Notes: a model not told the origin generated them from the letters alone. DNA of 64,000 nucleotides from Cecembia lonarensis LW9 (GCF_000298295.1 NZ_AMGM01000004.1:59093-123092); one strand, 5' to 3'. Shown: positions 54,236 through 63,267, numbered from the stretch's first letter. Made by a program: numbers and translations.

Positions 54236-54721
54236 TTATTGGGCTTTAAGCAAAATACTTTGTTGGTTCAATTGATAGATCTGATAGTAGGCGACAAGAA
54301 GTCCGCTAATGGGAATAATGCTGTACACATAGGCCAAAGGAAGCTGCAGGGTAGCTGATTTTTGTCCCAAAATGTAAGTGATGTAGACCAGGTTACTACC
54401 TCCTAAGACCATGACCAAAAAAGCAAAAAGCAGAACAAGGCTGTAAATAAAAATCATGAGCTTTGCCCGGCTTTTTCCCACAAGTTTTTGTGGGAAAATA
54501 TCAATGGCCAAATGCTGGTCTTGGCCTGCCACATATGCAGCCCCTAACATACCCAACCAAATCAGCATAAACCTGGACAACTCATCAGTAAATGAACTGG
54601 GGTTTTGAAAGATGTAGCGGGAAACCACTTGCCAGGTCACATTCACCACCATGATCCCCATCAAAAAAATGAGAACTCCTGCCACAAACTTATCCACATT
54701 TGATTTGAAGGTTGCTTTCAT
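54236..54721 (-). CDS. dctQ: TRAP transporter small permease (DctQ)
   Basis: 161 residues with four membrane helices (AGVLIFLMGIMVVNVTWQVVSRYIF; FMLIWLGMLGAAYVAG; LMIFIYSLVLLFAFLVMVLGGS; AYVYSIIPISGLLVAYYQIYQL). The RYIFQNPSSFTDELSRFMLIWL and DQHLAIDIFPQKL segments are family hallmarks. It pairs with DctM as the membrane complex. It is separated from dctP by a hairpin-bearing gap of 101 bases, and from dctM by 3. Confidence 0.93.
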   Translation of the reverse strand: MKATFKSNVDKFVAGVLIFLMGIMVVNVTWQVVSRYIFQNPSSFTDELSRFMLIWLGMLGAAYVAGQDQHLAIDIFPQKLVGKSRAKLMIFIYSLVLLFAFLVMVLGGSNLVYITYILGQKSATLQLPLAYVYSIIPISGLLVAYYQIYQLNQQSILLKAQ

Positions 54722-54768
54722 AAATGATAGTTTTATTCCTAGTGTCTATTTTTTTAGCAATCAATTTA

Positions 54769-54796
54769 GGCTTAAGCATTTTTCATTGCTTAAGGC
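54769..54796 (-). promoter_or_regulatory. Intercistronic stem-loop between dctP and dctQ
   Basis: CTTAAGCA (54771-54778) pairs with TGCTTAAG (54787-54794) around an eight-base loop. There is no T run, so it is more likely an RNA-stabilising or processing element that lets dctP exceed dctQM than a full terminator. Confidence 0.6.
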
Positions 54797-54822
54797 AATC
54801 CCAACTGAAATCAGGTTTAACA

Positions 54823-55839
54823 TCACTCCCCGGTTTTTCTGATTTCCTCAATGATGTCGTATAATTCAGGTTGTGTTGTCTTAAAATTATCGTACATCAC
54901 CTCTACTGCCTGCCGAAAAGGGCTAGGGTCAGGATAAGTGATAGTTACACCTGCTTTTTCCATTTCCTGTAAAGACAATTCCACCGAAGCTTCCCAAAGT
55001 TTGTATTGATAATCAGCAGATTCATCAGCTGCCTCCTGAATCCATTGCTGTTCTTCCTGACTGAGGTTATTCCAAACTTTGGTACTGATGATGACCACAT
55101 CCGGAATTGCCGTATGTTCATTGATGGAATAAAATTTGCAAACCTCATAATGCCTGGAAGTGAAAAGGCTGGGAGGATTGTTTTCAGCGGCATCTACTAT
55201 TCCCTGTTGCAATGCTGTATACAATTCTCCATAGGAAATCGGCGTCGGCGAACCTCCAAAACTCTTGATCATGTTGGTGGCCATATTGCTTTCCAGGACC
55301 CTGATTTTTAATCCTTTTAGATCTTCCGGAGTTTCAATGGGCTTATTTTTGGAATAAAAAGACCTCTTTCCGGCATCGTAATAACACAAGCCTCTTAACC
55401 AGAAGTCTTCACTTTCTAAAAGCAATTTTTGGCCAATGGGGCCTTTCAAAACCTTATCCCTATGGGCATCATCTCTGAAAAGGTAGGGCATGGATAAGAC
55501 CTGCATGGGGGGAGCAAAACTTTCCAAAGTGGCAGAAGACACTTTGGTCATACCCAAGCTGCCAATTTGAAGCAATTCCACCAATTCCCTTTCCGTTCCC
55601 AACTGCTGATTGGGATAAACTTTAACGATCATCCTGCCCTGGGATTTTTCTTCTATTCTGTCGGCCATGTAAACCATGGCTTCATGAACAGGGTGAGTGA
55701 CACCTAAGCCATGGCCCATCTTGATGATTCTTACGCCACCGGGACCACTACAGGTACTGAAAGTCAGCACCATCGCTATTCCAAAAATCCATTTTAACAG
55801 TGCTTTCACGAAATACCTTAAACCCATGGGATGCATCAT
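54823..55839 (-). CDS. dctP: TRAP transporter substrate-binding lipoprotein (DctP)
   Basis: 338 residues. The signal has a lipobox-like FSTCS, so the receptor is probably lipid-anchored in the periplasm. DctP features are KMGHGLGVTHPVHEAMVYMADRIEEKSQGRM, VYPNQQLGTERELVELLQIGSLGMTKVS, LKGLKIRVLESNMATNMIKSFGGSPTPISYGELYTALQQGIVDAAENN (conserved arginine I-R-V and the asparagine pair) and HTAIPDVVIISTKVWNNLSQEEQ. The arginine usually binds a ligand carboxylate, in keeping with a uronate. Its start overlaps the kdgA stop by 4 bases, tying uptake to catabolism. Confidence 0.93.
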   Translation of the reverse strand: MMHPMGLRYFVKALLKWIFGIAMVLTFSTCSGPGGVRIIKMGHGLGVTHPVHEAMVYMADRIEEKSQGRMIVKVYPNQQLGTERELVELLQIGSLGMTKVSSATLESFAPPMQVLSMPYLFRDDAHRDKVLKGPIGQKLLLESEDFWLRGLCYYDAGKRSFYSKNKPIETPEDLKGLKIRVLESNMATNMIKSFGGSPTPISYGELYTALQQGIVDAAENNPPSLFTSRHYEVCKFYSINEHTAIPDVVIISTKVWNNLSQEEQQWIQEAADESADYQYKLWEASVELSLQEMEKAGVTITYPDPSPFRQAVEVMYDNFKTTQPELYDIIEEIRKTGE

Positions 55840-56492
55840 TTTTTCAGATTTTGAATGATGGTCAAAGATTGTTCGATATTGGTCTTCAGACCTTGGAAAT
55901 CACCTTTTTCCAATGCTTTAACATCAAAAAGTTGGGAGCCCATCCCTACACAATGTACTCCTGCATTAAACCATGACCTGAGATTGGTTTCATTAGGTTC
56001 TACCCCACCTGTAGCCATCAATCTGATATCCGGAATCACAGAAAGCACAGCTTTTACAAAGGCAGGGCCTACCACATTCCCCGGAAAAATTTTAATCAGT
56101 CTTGACCCCAGTTTTTTACCGGTATGAACTTCTGTGATGGTAGCGCAGCCCGGCACATAAAAAATGCCTCTGGTTTGACAAAAACGGGCAACATCCGTCA
56201 ACATCGCCGGTGAAATGATAAAATCAGCACCCGCATAATGGAATTTTTGTGCTTCTTCCACTTCAAAGATGGTTCCTATGCCCAACATCAGGTCAGGGTA
56301 CTTTTCTGCATACACTTTCAAGGACTTGAAAACTTCAAAAGCATTGCTATGCCTATTGGTATATTCAAAAACCCTCACTCCTGATTCATAGGCCACATCC
56401 AAAACAGATTTGGTCAATTCCAAGTCATGATGGGTAAATAAGGGAACAAGTCCACTTTGGACTACTGTGTCCAATATTTTTTGGTGGTTCAT
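55836..56492 (-). CDS. kdgA: KDPG aldolase (2-dehydro-3-deoxyphosphogluconate aldolase)
   Basis: 218 residues of the class I KDPG/KHG aldolase family. The general-base glutamate E43 (RVFEYTNR) and the Schiff-base lysine K134 (RLIKIFPGNVVGP) are present, with GIGTIFEVEEAQKFHYAGADFIISP and the phosphate-binding LMATGGVEPNETNLRSWFNAGVHCVGMGSQLF. It splits KDPG to pyruvate and glyceraldehyde-3-phosphate, the last step of the pathway encoded here. It lies 23-28 bases after kdgK and overlaps dctP. Confidence 0.93.
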   Translation of the reverse strand: MNHQKILDTVVQSGLVPLFTHHDLELTKSVLDVAYESGVRVFEYTNRHSNAFEVFKSLKVYAEKYPDLMLGIGTIFEVEEAQKFHYAGADFIISPAMLTDVARFCQTRGIFYVPGCATITEVHTGKKLGSRLIKIFPGNVVGPAFVKAVLSVIPDIRLMATGGVEPNETNLRSWFNAGVHCVGMGSQLFDVKALEKGDFQGLKTNIEQSLTIIQNLKK

Positions 56493-56520
56493 GGTTTATT
56501 GTTTTATATAATTGTCGATG

Positions 56521-57516
56521 TCAGCGCATCAATTTTCCGACATTCTTTTCATGCATTAAGTCCAAGATTTCGGACAGTTTGACCAAGTTGGCATCCCCTG
56601 GGATACTGTGCTTCAATACCGTGGCAGCAGTCGCAAATTCCAAAGCCTCCTGTTCCTCCATGTGCATAAGGCCATAGATTAGCCCGGCCATGTAGGCATC
56701 TCCTCCCCCAACCCTATCCACTATATGGGTGATTTCATAGGGTTTTGAGTTCAGGATTTCCGTTCCATTCCAAAGGACACCATGGATTTTATTATGGGAA
56801 GCAGAAACCGATTCCCTTTTGGTTTTGGTGATGTATTTGATTTGGGGATAATATTTCTTGGCCTCATAACAGCAGGCTATCCAATCCTCTGCCTGAATGT
56901 CCATGCAATTTTCAAAATCAGATTTACCGGCTACGAGTACATGGGTATAACGGATCAGCTCTGGCATGATATCCAAAGGCCCTTTTCCGTATTGCCAAAG
57001 GTTACGCCTGTAATTGATGTCTCCACTGACGGTAATTCCTTTTTCATTGGCCACCTTGAGTGCTGTCAATAACAGGTCAGCGGCTTCCTGGGAAACTGCT
57101 GGAGTAATTCCTGTCCAGTGAAACCAGTCCGCCCCTTCAAATACCTGGTTCCAGTCAATTTCATCTCCCTTAAAATGGGAAAAAACAGAATCAAAGCGAT
57201 CATAAATGATTTTGGAAGATCGCTGCATGGCGCCATTTTCTAAAAAATAGAGTCCCATTCTGCCTTCTTTCAAATACACCTGATCTGTTTCTAAGCCCAT
57301 TTGCCTCAAAAAGGATTTGGCCGCCAATCCAAAATCATTGTCCGGAAAAGCGGTAACATGTGAGACCTTCATACCCAATTGGGCCAATGAAACAGCAACA
57401 TTGGCTTCCGCTCCCCCAAATGTAAGGTGATAGGTATCAGCTTGCAGAAATCTTTCATGCCCAGGGGTACTGAAACGCATCATTACTTCACCAATTGTGA
57501 TAATTTTTTTGCTCAT
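56521..57516 (-). CDS. kdgK: 2-keto-3-deoxygluconate kinase (PfkB family)
   Basis: I chose ATG 57516 (MSKKIITIGEVMMRFSTPG) over an upstream TTG. 331 residues. PfkB signatures are LTFGGAEANVAVSLAQLGMKVSHVTAFPDNDFG near the start and DRVGGGDAYMAGLIYGLM near the end, with the catalytic aspartate in GGGDAY. The FHWTGITPAVSQEAADLL and SGDINYRRNLW segments point to the KdgK branch. It phosphorylates KDG at O-6 to KDPG. It is the first gene of kdgK-kdgA-dctP-dctQ-dctM, divergent from uxaA. Confidence 0.92.
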   Translation of the reverse strand: MSKKIITIGEVMMRFSTPGHERFLQADTYHLTFGGAEANVAVSLAQLGMKVSHVTAFPDNDFGLAAKSFLRQMGLETDQVYLKEGRMGLYFLENGAMQRSSKIIYDRFDSVFSHFKGDEIDWNQVFEGADWFHWTGITPAVSQEAADLLLTALKVANEKGITVSGDINYRRNLWQYGKGPLDIMPELIRYTHVLVAGKSDFENCMDIQAEDWIACCYEAKKYYPQIKYITKTKRESVSASHNKIHGVLWNGTEILNSKPYEITHIVDRVGGGDAYMAGLIYGLMHMEEQEALEFATAATVLKHSIPGDANLVKLSEILDLMHEKNVGKLMR

Positions 57517-57566
57517 TTGATAAAATCTATTCAAAGCTGAAAATAATCACTTAAATTTTCATAAGT

Positions 57567-57601
57567 GGTATTGTTACCCATAGATTATGCAAACGATTTC
57601 A
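57567..57601. promoter_or_regulatory. LacI-family operator and adjoining palindrome in the kdgK-uxaA gap
   Basis: TGCAAACGATTTCA at 57588-57601 fits TGnAAnCGnTTnCA, the symmetrical pattern of LacI/CcpA-type operators, at every defined position. Nine bases to its left, TGGTATTGTTACC (57567-57579) contains the palindrome GGTA-TTGT-TACC, resembling GntR-type sites of hexuronate regulons. Both lie in the 117-bp divergent gap between kdgK and uxaA, so one site could govern all six genes. Confidence 0.65.
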
Positions 57602-57633
57602 AAAATTTATTGAACATAAAAGCGGAAAAAGCA

Positions 57634-59274
57634 ATGAAGACCATCCAAATCCATGAAAAAGACAATGTTTTGGTGGCATTGACTGATATTCAAAAAGGTG
57701 AAGTAATCGATCATCAAGGAACAAAAATTGAAACAAAACAGCACATCCCTTCAAAACATAAACTGACCATCCATGACATTAAGGCAGGTGGATTGGTCAT
57801 CATGTATGGTGTGGTGGTAGGTAAAACACAAACATTTTTGGAAAAAGGAAGCCTTATCACTACCAGTAATATCATACATGAAACGAGTGGATTTGGGAAA
57901 AGAAATAAGCAGCTGCAATGGAAGGTACCTGATATTGAAAAGTTTCGCAACAGAACTTTCAAAGGCTATCACAGAGCAGATGGGCAGGTGGGTACAGCCA
58001 ATTATTGGTTGGTGATCCCCTTGGTATTTTGTGAGAATAGAAATGTGGAGGTTATCCGACAGGCATTTGAGGAGGAATTGGGTTTTGGGAAATCAAACCC
58101 CTACAAAAATATGGTCCATCAAATGAAGGAATTATACCTTCAGGGAGATTTGGGGGCGATCGATTCCCTTCATATGGATCAAATTGCTTCCTCTTTAGAA
58201 AATAGATTGTTCAATAATATCGATGGCATCAAGTTCCTGACACACCAAGGAGGATGCGGAGGAACCCGGCAGGATTCAGAAAGCTTATGTGCATTATTTG
58301 CCGGATACATTCATAACCCTAATGTGGCTGGGGCAACCGTCTTGAGTCTTGGTTGCCAAAATGCCCAGTTTGAGATCCTGCAGGAAAAGTTGAAGATTTT
58401 GACTACTGAAAACGCTAAACCCATCATATTTCTGGAGCAGCAAAAAGAAGGTACAGAATCCCACATGTTATCGCAGGCCATCAAAAAAACCTTCCTGGCC
58501 ATGGCAGATACCAACAAAATTGAACGTAAGTCAAGTCCCTTGGAAAAACTCACCATTGGTTTGGAATGCGGGGGAAGCGATGGCTTTTCGGGTATTTCTG
58601 CCAATCCAGCGGTTGGTCATGTCTCAGACATGATAGTAACCTTAGGAGGAAAAACCATGCTTTCGGAATTCCCTGAATTATGTGGGGTGGAGCAGGAATT
58701 GATCAACCGCTGTGTGGAAGACCAAACGGCAGACAAATTTGCCCATTTGATGCAATCCTATGCCAATGCCGCACTTTCTGTAGGTTCAGGTTTTGACATG
58801 AATCCCTCACCGGGGAATATCAAAGACGGTTTGATCACAGATGCCATCAAATCGGCGGGTGCAGCCAAAAAGGGAGGCACATCCCCTATTACAGATGTAC
58901 TTGATTATACAGAATATGCCACTAAACCTGGTTTAAATTTGCTGTGCACCCCTGGAAATGATGTGGAGAGCACCACTGCAATGGCAGGTTCAGGGGCCAA
59001 TATCATCTTATTTACCACAGGCTTGGGAACGCCTACCGGTAATCCAATTGCCCCCGTGATTAAGATTTCCACCAATACGGCTTTGGCTAAAAAAATGCCG
59101 GACATCATCGATGTAGATACCGGAGGGATTATTACCGGTGAAAAAACAATAGAAAATTGTGGAGAGGAGATTTTGGAATACATCATCCAGGTGGCCTCAG
59201 GTGAGATTAAAACAAAAGCAGATAGGCTGAGACAGGATGACTTTATCCCCTGGAAAAGAGGGGTTTCCTTGTAA
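57634..59274 (+). CDS. uxaA: Altronate dehydratase
   Basis: I chose ATG 57634 (MKTIQIHEKDNVLVALTDIQKG) over a frame opening at 57565. 546 residues. The N-terminal SAF domain (about 1-95) is followed by the UxaA dehydratase core: GYHRADGQVGTANYWLVIPLVFCENRN, THQGGCGGTRQDSESLCALFAGYIHNPN, LGLECGGSDGFSGISANPAVGHVSD (as ECGGSDGFSG), and SGFDMNPSPGNIKDGLITDAIKSAGAAKKGG. Conserved cysteines and histidines bind an iron cofactor. It converts D-altronate to 2-keto-3-deoxygluconate. Single gene, convergent with the Gfo/Idh gene. Confidence 0.94.
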   Translation: MKTIQIHEKDNVLVALTDIQKGEVIDHQGTKIETKQHIPSKHKLTIHDIKAGGLVIMYGVVVGKTQTFLEKGSLITTSNIIHETSGFGKRNKQLQWKVPDIEKFRNRTFKGYHRADGQVGTANYWLVIPLVFCENRNVEVIRQAFEEELGFGKSNPYKNMVHQMKELYLQGDLGAIDSLHMDQIASSLENRLFNNIDGIKFLTHQGGCGGTRQDSESLCALFAGYIHNPNVAGATVLSLGCQNAQFEILQEKLKILTTENAKPIIFLEQQKEGTESHMLSQAIKKTFLAMADTNKIERKSSPLEKLTIGLECGGSDGFSGISANPAVGHVSDMIVTLGGKTMLSEFPELCGVEQELINRCVEDQTADKFAHLMQSYANAALSVGSGFDMNPSPGNIKDGLITDAIKSAGAAKKGGTSPITDVLDYTEYATKPGLNLLCTPGNDVESTTAMAGSGANIILFTTGLGTPTGNPIAPVIKISTNTALAKKMPDIIDVDTGGIITGEKTIENCGEEILEYIIQVASGEIKTKADRLRQDDFIPWKRGVSL

Positions 59275-59312
59275 AGTGGAACCACGTCTTTCCAAAAACA
59301 AAGCAGGCCTGC

Positions 59313-60338
59313 CTATAAAAACACCAACTTACCCAATTTAGATGACTGATAAATTCCCTCAATCAAGGCTAAAGATTTAATCCCTTCCTCCCCATTGACC
59401 AATGGTGCTCTATCTTCTTGAATAGCGTTCAAAAAGTCCTTGTACTGCTCCAAATGCCATTGATGACCGATAGCCATGGGATCTGATGCTCCTGAATTCT
59501 TGCCCGCAGGTGAGTTCATTATCCTGGATGGTTCCCCTTGTATGTCCCAAGCTTTGATTTTCCCTCCTTCTAAAATGATTGAACCTTTGCTGCCATAGAT
59601 TTCCAAACGCTCAGGATATCCCGGAGAAATGGCGGTGGAGGCAGTAATGGTACCTAAAGCTCCATTCTTGAATTCTACCACAGCAGTAGCGCTATCTTCC
59701 GTTTCAATTTTATGATGAAGTGTGTCCGTTTTTCCAAAAACAGAATGAACCGCTCCCATACAATCCAATAACAGGTCTATGGTGTGAATGGCCTGATTGA
59801 TCAAAGCGCCTCCACCATCTCCCTCTACAGTGCCTTTCCAAGGACTACTCTTATAATAGGCTTCATCTCTAAACCAATTCACATAAGCATTTCCTAGAAA
59901 CAGCTTACCAAGCAGTCCTTCCTGTAAGGCTTTTTTAAGTTGGATATAGTCAGGATTGAACCTGTTTTGAAAAATCACCCCCAGCTTCACTCCATTTTCT
60001 CTCGCAGCCTGAATGATTTGATCCGCTCTTTTCAGATTGATTTCGATAGGTTTTTCAATCAATACATGTTTACCAGCGGCTATGGATGTTAAAGCAGGCC
60101 CCATATGATGGCCACTAGCCGTACAGATGGCAATCAAATCCAATTGGGGATGCTTTAAAAATGAATGGATATCTGCATAAGATTCAACCCCAAAAGTCTT
60201 TTTAGCTTCTATGGCCCTTCCTTTTGTGGAACTGCATACCGCAAGGAGTTCAGCACCTTCAAGTTCTCTTATTGCCGCAGCATGTTTGACGGCAATGGCA
60301 CCTGTTCCTATGATCCCTATTCCAATTTTATTATTCAT
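59313..60338 (-). CDS. Gfo/Idh/MocA family dehydrogenase (cytosolic)
   Basis: 341 residues without a signal peptide. The Rossmann motif GIGIIGTGAIAVKHAAAI and the catalytic-lysine motif EKP in HVLIEKPIEINLKRAD are clear, followed by GVIFQNRFNPDYIQLKKALQEG, DGGGALINQAIHTIDLLLDCMG and FKNGALGTITASTA. Members oxidise or epimerise sugars and sugar acids with NAD(P). Its start overlaps the Ldh gene's stop by 4 bases (60335-60338), so the two act together. In a hexuronate cluster it could convert a side sugar acid; the substrate is an inference. Confidence 0.9.
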   Translation of the reverse strand: MNNKIGIGIIGTGAIAVKHAAAIRELEGAELLAVCSSTKGRAIEAKKTFGVESYADIHSFLKHPQLDLIAICTASGHHMGPALTSIAAGKHVLIEKPIEINLKRADQIIQAARENGVKLGVIFQNRFNPDYIQLKKALQEGLLGKLFLGNAYVNWFRDEAYYKSSPWKGTVEGDGGGALINQAIHTIDLLLDCMGAVHSVFGKTDTLHHKIETEDSATAVVEFKNGALGTITASTAISPGYPERLEIYGSKGSIILEGGKIKAWDIQGEPSRIMNSPAGKNSGASDPMAIGHQWHLEQYKDFLNAIQEDRAPLVNGEEGIKSLALIEGIYQSSKLGKLVFL

Positions 60339-61342
60339 GACAACATATTAACTATTTTTTCCCAAACAGCCCCATGTACAGGGACACCCAATTCCATGTT
60401 TTGTTTGCGTAAATCCAGCATCCGTTCCCCGGGGTATCGGAGGACTTGACCTTCAAAAACCTGGGACTGCTTCAAATCATCAATGATTCCATCCAATTTT
60501 TGATCTGCCCATTGGTCCATTCCCAGTTTCACCGGATCTAGACATAGAAAGACCTGGGACAAGGCATACTCCTCCCCTCTTTGGCCGATCTCATGGGTGG
60601 ATAGTCCTCCTGATAAAAGGCTTGCCAACATATCCAACATCATGGATAATCCTGCTCCTTTCCAAAGGCCAACAGGTAAGGCCAACTCCTTTTCTATGAT
60701 TTCAGCCGGTGATTTGGTCAATTTACCTGTGCTGTCAAAACCTGCTTCAAATGGCATTTCTTCTCTCCTTCTTAGAAAAGTATTCATTTTCCCATAAGAA
60801 AATTGAGACATGGCCATATCCAATAACACGTGTCCTTTTTTCCTTGGAATGGCAATCACCAGAGGATTGTTACCCAATTTGGGCTCACTTCCGCCCCAGG
60901 CAGGCATGTTGGGCTTGGTATTGGTGAAACAGATGCCTATGCAACCCGTTTCAGCAGCCTGCAAACCATAATTACCTGCCCTCATCCAATGATTCGTACT
61001 TTCAAGGGCTATCAGTCCCAATCCAAATTCCCTCGACAATTGTATCGCCCGCTCCATAGCTATAAAGGCATTGGAAGGTCCGGGACCTAAATGACCGTTC
61101 CACCTTTCAAAAACACCAAAGCTAAAAACCAATTCAGGATCAGCTGATGGTTTAACCAGCCCCTTTTTTACCATATCTATAAAAACAGGAAATCTATCCA
61201 ATCCATGGGAAGGCACTCCATCTAAACTGGCCTGAATAAAAAGTTTTGAACATCGGTCAGCTTTTTCAGGGGGAAAGTTAAATTTTCCGAGAATTTCCAG
61301 GAGTGTGTTTTTTACCCGGTCTACTGGCACTCTAATTTCCAT
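60335..61342 (-). CDS. Ldh-family (malate/L-lactate/ureidoglycolate) NAD(P) oxidoreductase
   Basis: 335 residues. The family differs from Rossmann lactate dehydrogenases. The catalytic histidine lies in DGVPSHGLDRFPVF; the other signatures are GLGLIALESTNHWMRAGNYGLQAAETGCIGICFTNTKPNMPAWGG, VLLDMAMSQFSYGKM and LPVGLWKGAGLSMMLDMLASLLSGG. A relative, YiaK, reduces 2,3-diketo-L-gulonate, so a keto sugar acid is a fair guess here. The gene begins a two-gene operon with the Gfo/Idh gene and faces uxaA. Confidence 0.9.
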   Translation of the reverse strand: MEIRVPVDRVKNTLLEILGKFNFPPEKADRCSKLFIQASLDGVPSHGLDRFPVFIDMVKKGLVKPSADPELVFSFGVFERWNGHLGPGPSNAFIAMERAIQLSREFGLGLIALESTNHWMRAGNYGLQAAETGCIGICFTNTKPNMPAWGGSEPKLGNNPLVIAIPRKKGHVLLDMAMSQFSYGKMNTFLRRREEMPFEAGFDSTGKLTKSPAEIIEKELALPVGLWKGAGLSMMLDMLASLLSGGLSTHEIGQRGEEYALSQVFLCLDPVKLGMDQWADQKLDGIIDDLKQSQVFEGQVLRYPGERMLDLRKQNMELGVPVHGAVWEKIVNMLS

Positions 61343-61416
61343 GGCTCATTTTTGTTTGGTAAATTTTCAAAGTGAAAAAACTTATAAAGTACTTTTTGGC
61401 ACGCAAAGCCGAATTC

Positions 61417-61710
61417 TTAAAGCCCTACACTTTCCACCACCAGCATTTTAGATTGGGCTGCCTGGTATCGAATCTGTTTGGCCACTGAATATTCTGGAGA
61501 ATTCCACCAATCCTTCGCTGTTTGTACATTGGGAAACTCCAAAATAACCAACCTCTCAGGATTCCAGTCCCCTTCCAGGGATTCTGTTTTTGCCCCTCTG
61601 ACCACAAATCTTCCACCAAATTTTGTAATGGTTGCTAAAGTATGTTTCTTATATTCCTCATACAATTCAGGATCATGGATGCTTACTTCCACCAATACCA
61701 ATGCTGCCAT
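61417..61710 (-). CDS. DUF1330 protein (dimeric alpha/beta barrel)
   Basis: 97 residues with the DUF1330 pattern: LVLVEVSIHDPELYEEYKKHTLATITKFGGRFVVRGA in two adjacent blocks, then LEGDWNPERLVILEFPNVQTAKDWWNSPEYSVAKQIRYQAA. Small ferredoxin-like proteins of this family are of unknown function. It has no signal peptide. It lies 74 bases upstream of the Ldh gene on the same strand, so it may lead that operon. Divergent from uxaB across 97 bases. Confidence 0.88.
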   Translation of the reverse strand: MAALVLVEVSIHDPELYEEYKKHTLATITKFGGRFVVRGAKTESLEGDWNPERLVILEFPNVQTAKDWWNSPEYSVAKQIRYQAAQSKMLVVESVGL

Positions 61711-61807
61711 AATTATTTAATTTTGTAATGTAAAATGAATATCGGCAAAAGAAAGGAAGAATTCATGGGAAGACAATAAGAACTGCCTGTTTCAACAGCT
61801 GAAAAAG

Positions 61808-63235
61808 ATGAAAAAGATGAAAAAACTAAATAAAACAACCGTTCCCATACCAGACAGACCTGTAAAAGTGCTTCAATTTGGAAGTGGCAACTTTTTAAGG
61901 GGATTCGCTGATTGGATGATTGAGCTGATGAATGCGCGGGGCAATTATAACGGATCTGTTGTGGTTGTTCAAAGTCATAGTACCAGTGTTCCCCAAGCAT
62001 TTCTGGAGCAGGACAACTTATACCATGTCCTGATTCAGGGTATTGAAAAAGGTAAAACAGTCAATTCCCATCAATTGATTACCTGTATAGAAGCGGTTAT
62101 TAACCCTGTCCTAGAGTACAACTCCTTTTTGCAACAAGCCGAAAACCCTGATTTGGAATTGATCATTTCCAATACCACCGAGGCTGGAATTCAGTTTGAT
62201 CCAATGGATATTCCAACAGCCTGTCAAACACCAAAGACTTTCCCGGGAAAGCTGACCGCTTTACTTTACAGAAGATTTGAATTTTTTGATGGTGACATGG
62301 GTAAAGGGTTAAGCATAATACCCTGTGAGCTGATTGAAAACAATGGAGCAGCATTAAAAGCAGCCGTTCTGAAATACATTGCGCTTTGGGATTATCCAGA
62401 AGCATTCAAAAGGTGGATAATGGAAGCAGTAGATTTTTGTAATAGTTTGGTGGATAGAATTGTTCCCGGCTTTCCAGAAAACAATTACAGGGAGATGCAG
62501 GAGCAATTGGGCTATGAAGATCATTTAATGGTGGTGGCAGAACCTTTTCATTCTTGGGTCATAGAGGCCAGTCCAGTAACCATAAAAAGATTCCCTGCCA
62601 TTCAAGCTGGACATCAAGTCAAATTTGTAGCTGACTTAGCTGCTTATCGGACCAGAAAGGTGCGTATTCTAAATGGTGCCCATACCGCAATGGTACCTTT
62701 GGGTTTATTGGCGGGAATTGAAACTGTAAAGGAAGCCATAGAAAATAATGAACTGGGAATTTTAATCCGGCAAATTATTTTTCAAGAAATTATTCCGGTT
62801 TTGGAGCTTCCTAAAAAAGAACTGGATGCATTTGCTCAGGATGTTTTGGACAGGTTCAGCAACCCATTTATCAGACATGAATTATCCTCCATAGCCTTAA
62901 ATAGTATTTCAAAATTCAGGGTAAGGGTACTACCTACTATTTTGGACTATCATAAAAAGCTGGGCCATTGGCCTACAGGGTTGATGCAATCATTTGCTGC
63001 TTTACTCCTTTTATATAAAGGAACTTTCAATGGAATGAAAAGACACTTGAAAGATGAGCCCAAAATCCTTGAGATTTTCCAAAGTGCATGGGAGAAAAAA
63101 CAAAGCTTAAATGAATTAGTGAACACCTTTCTAAGTGATAAGGCATTATGGGGAGAGGACCTTTCTCAAATTGAGGGCTTAATCGAAGTGATCGAAAAGG
63201 AATTGAAGCTACAGATTAGTAAACATAGCCAGTAA
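61808..63235 (+). CDS. uxaB: Tagaturonate reductase
   Basis: 475 residues of the long-chain mannitol dehydrogenase family. The N-terminal nucleotide region KVLQFGSGNFLRGFADWMIELMN, then QSHSTSVPQAFLEQDNLYHVLIQGIEKGK, ISNTTEAGIQFDP, and the substrate region KVRILNGAHTAMVPLGLLAGIETVKEA with the active-site lysine and histidine (R-K-V-R-I-L-N-G-A-H). It reduces D-tagaturonate to D-altronate with NADH, feeding UxaA. Two ATGs 9 bases apart (61808, 61817) are possible starts. It is separated from uxaA by the leftward Gfo-Ldh-DUF1330 genes, so it has its own promoter. Confidence 0.92.
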   Translation: MKKMKKLNKTTVPIPDRPVKVLQFGSGNFLRGFADWMIELMNARGNYNGSVVVVQSHSTSVPQAFLEQDNLYHVLIQGIEKGKTVNSHQLITCIEAVINPVLEYNSFLQQAENPDLELIISNTTEAGIQFDPMDIPTACQTPKTFPGKLTALLYRRFEFFDGDMGKGLSIIPCELIENNGAALKAAVLKYIALWDYPEAFKRWIMEAVDFCNSLVDRIVPGFPENNYREMQEQLGYEDHLMVVAEPFHSWVIEASPVTIKRFPAIQAGHQVKFVADLAAYRTRKVRILNGAHTAMVPLGLLAGIETVKEAIENNELGILIRQIIFQEIIPVLELPKKELDAFAQDVLDRFSNPFIRHELSSIALNSISKFRVRVLPTILDYHKKLGHWPTGLMQSFAALLLLYKGTFNGMKRHLKDEPKILEIFQSAWEKKQSLNELVNTFLSDKALWGEDLSQIEGLIEVIEKELKLQISKHSQ

Positions 63236-63267
63236 ATAATCTGATTTTTTTCCATTTTCTTTGTACT

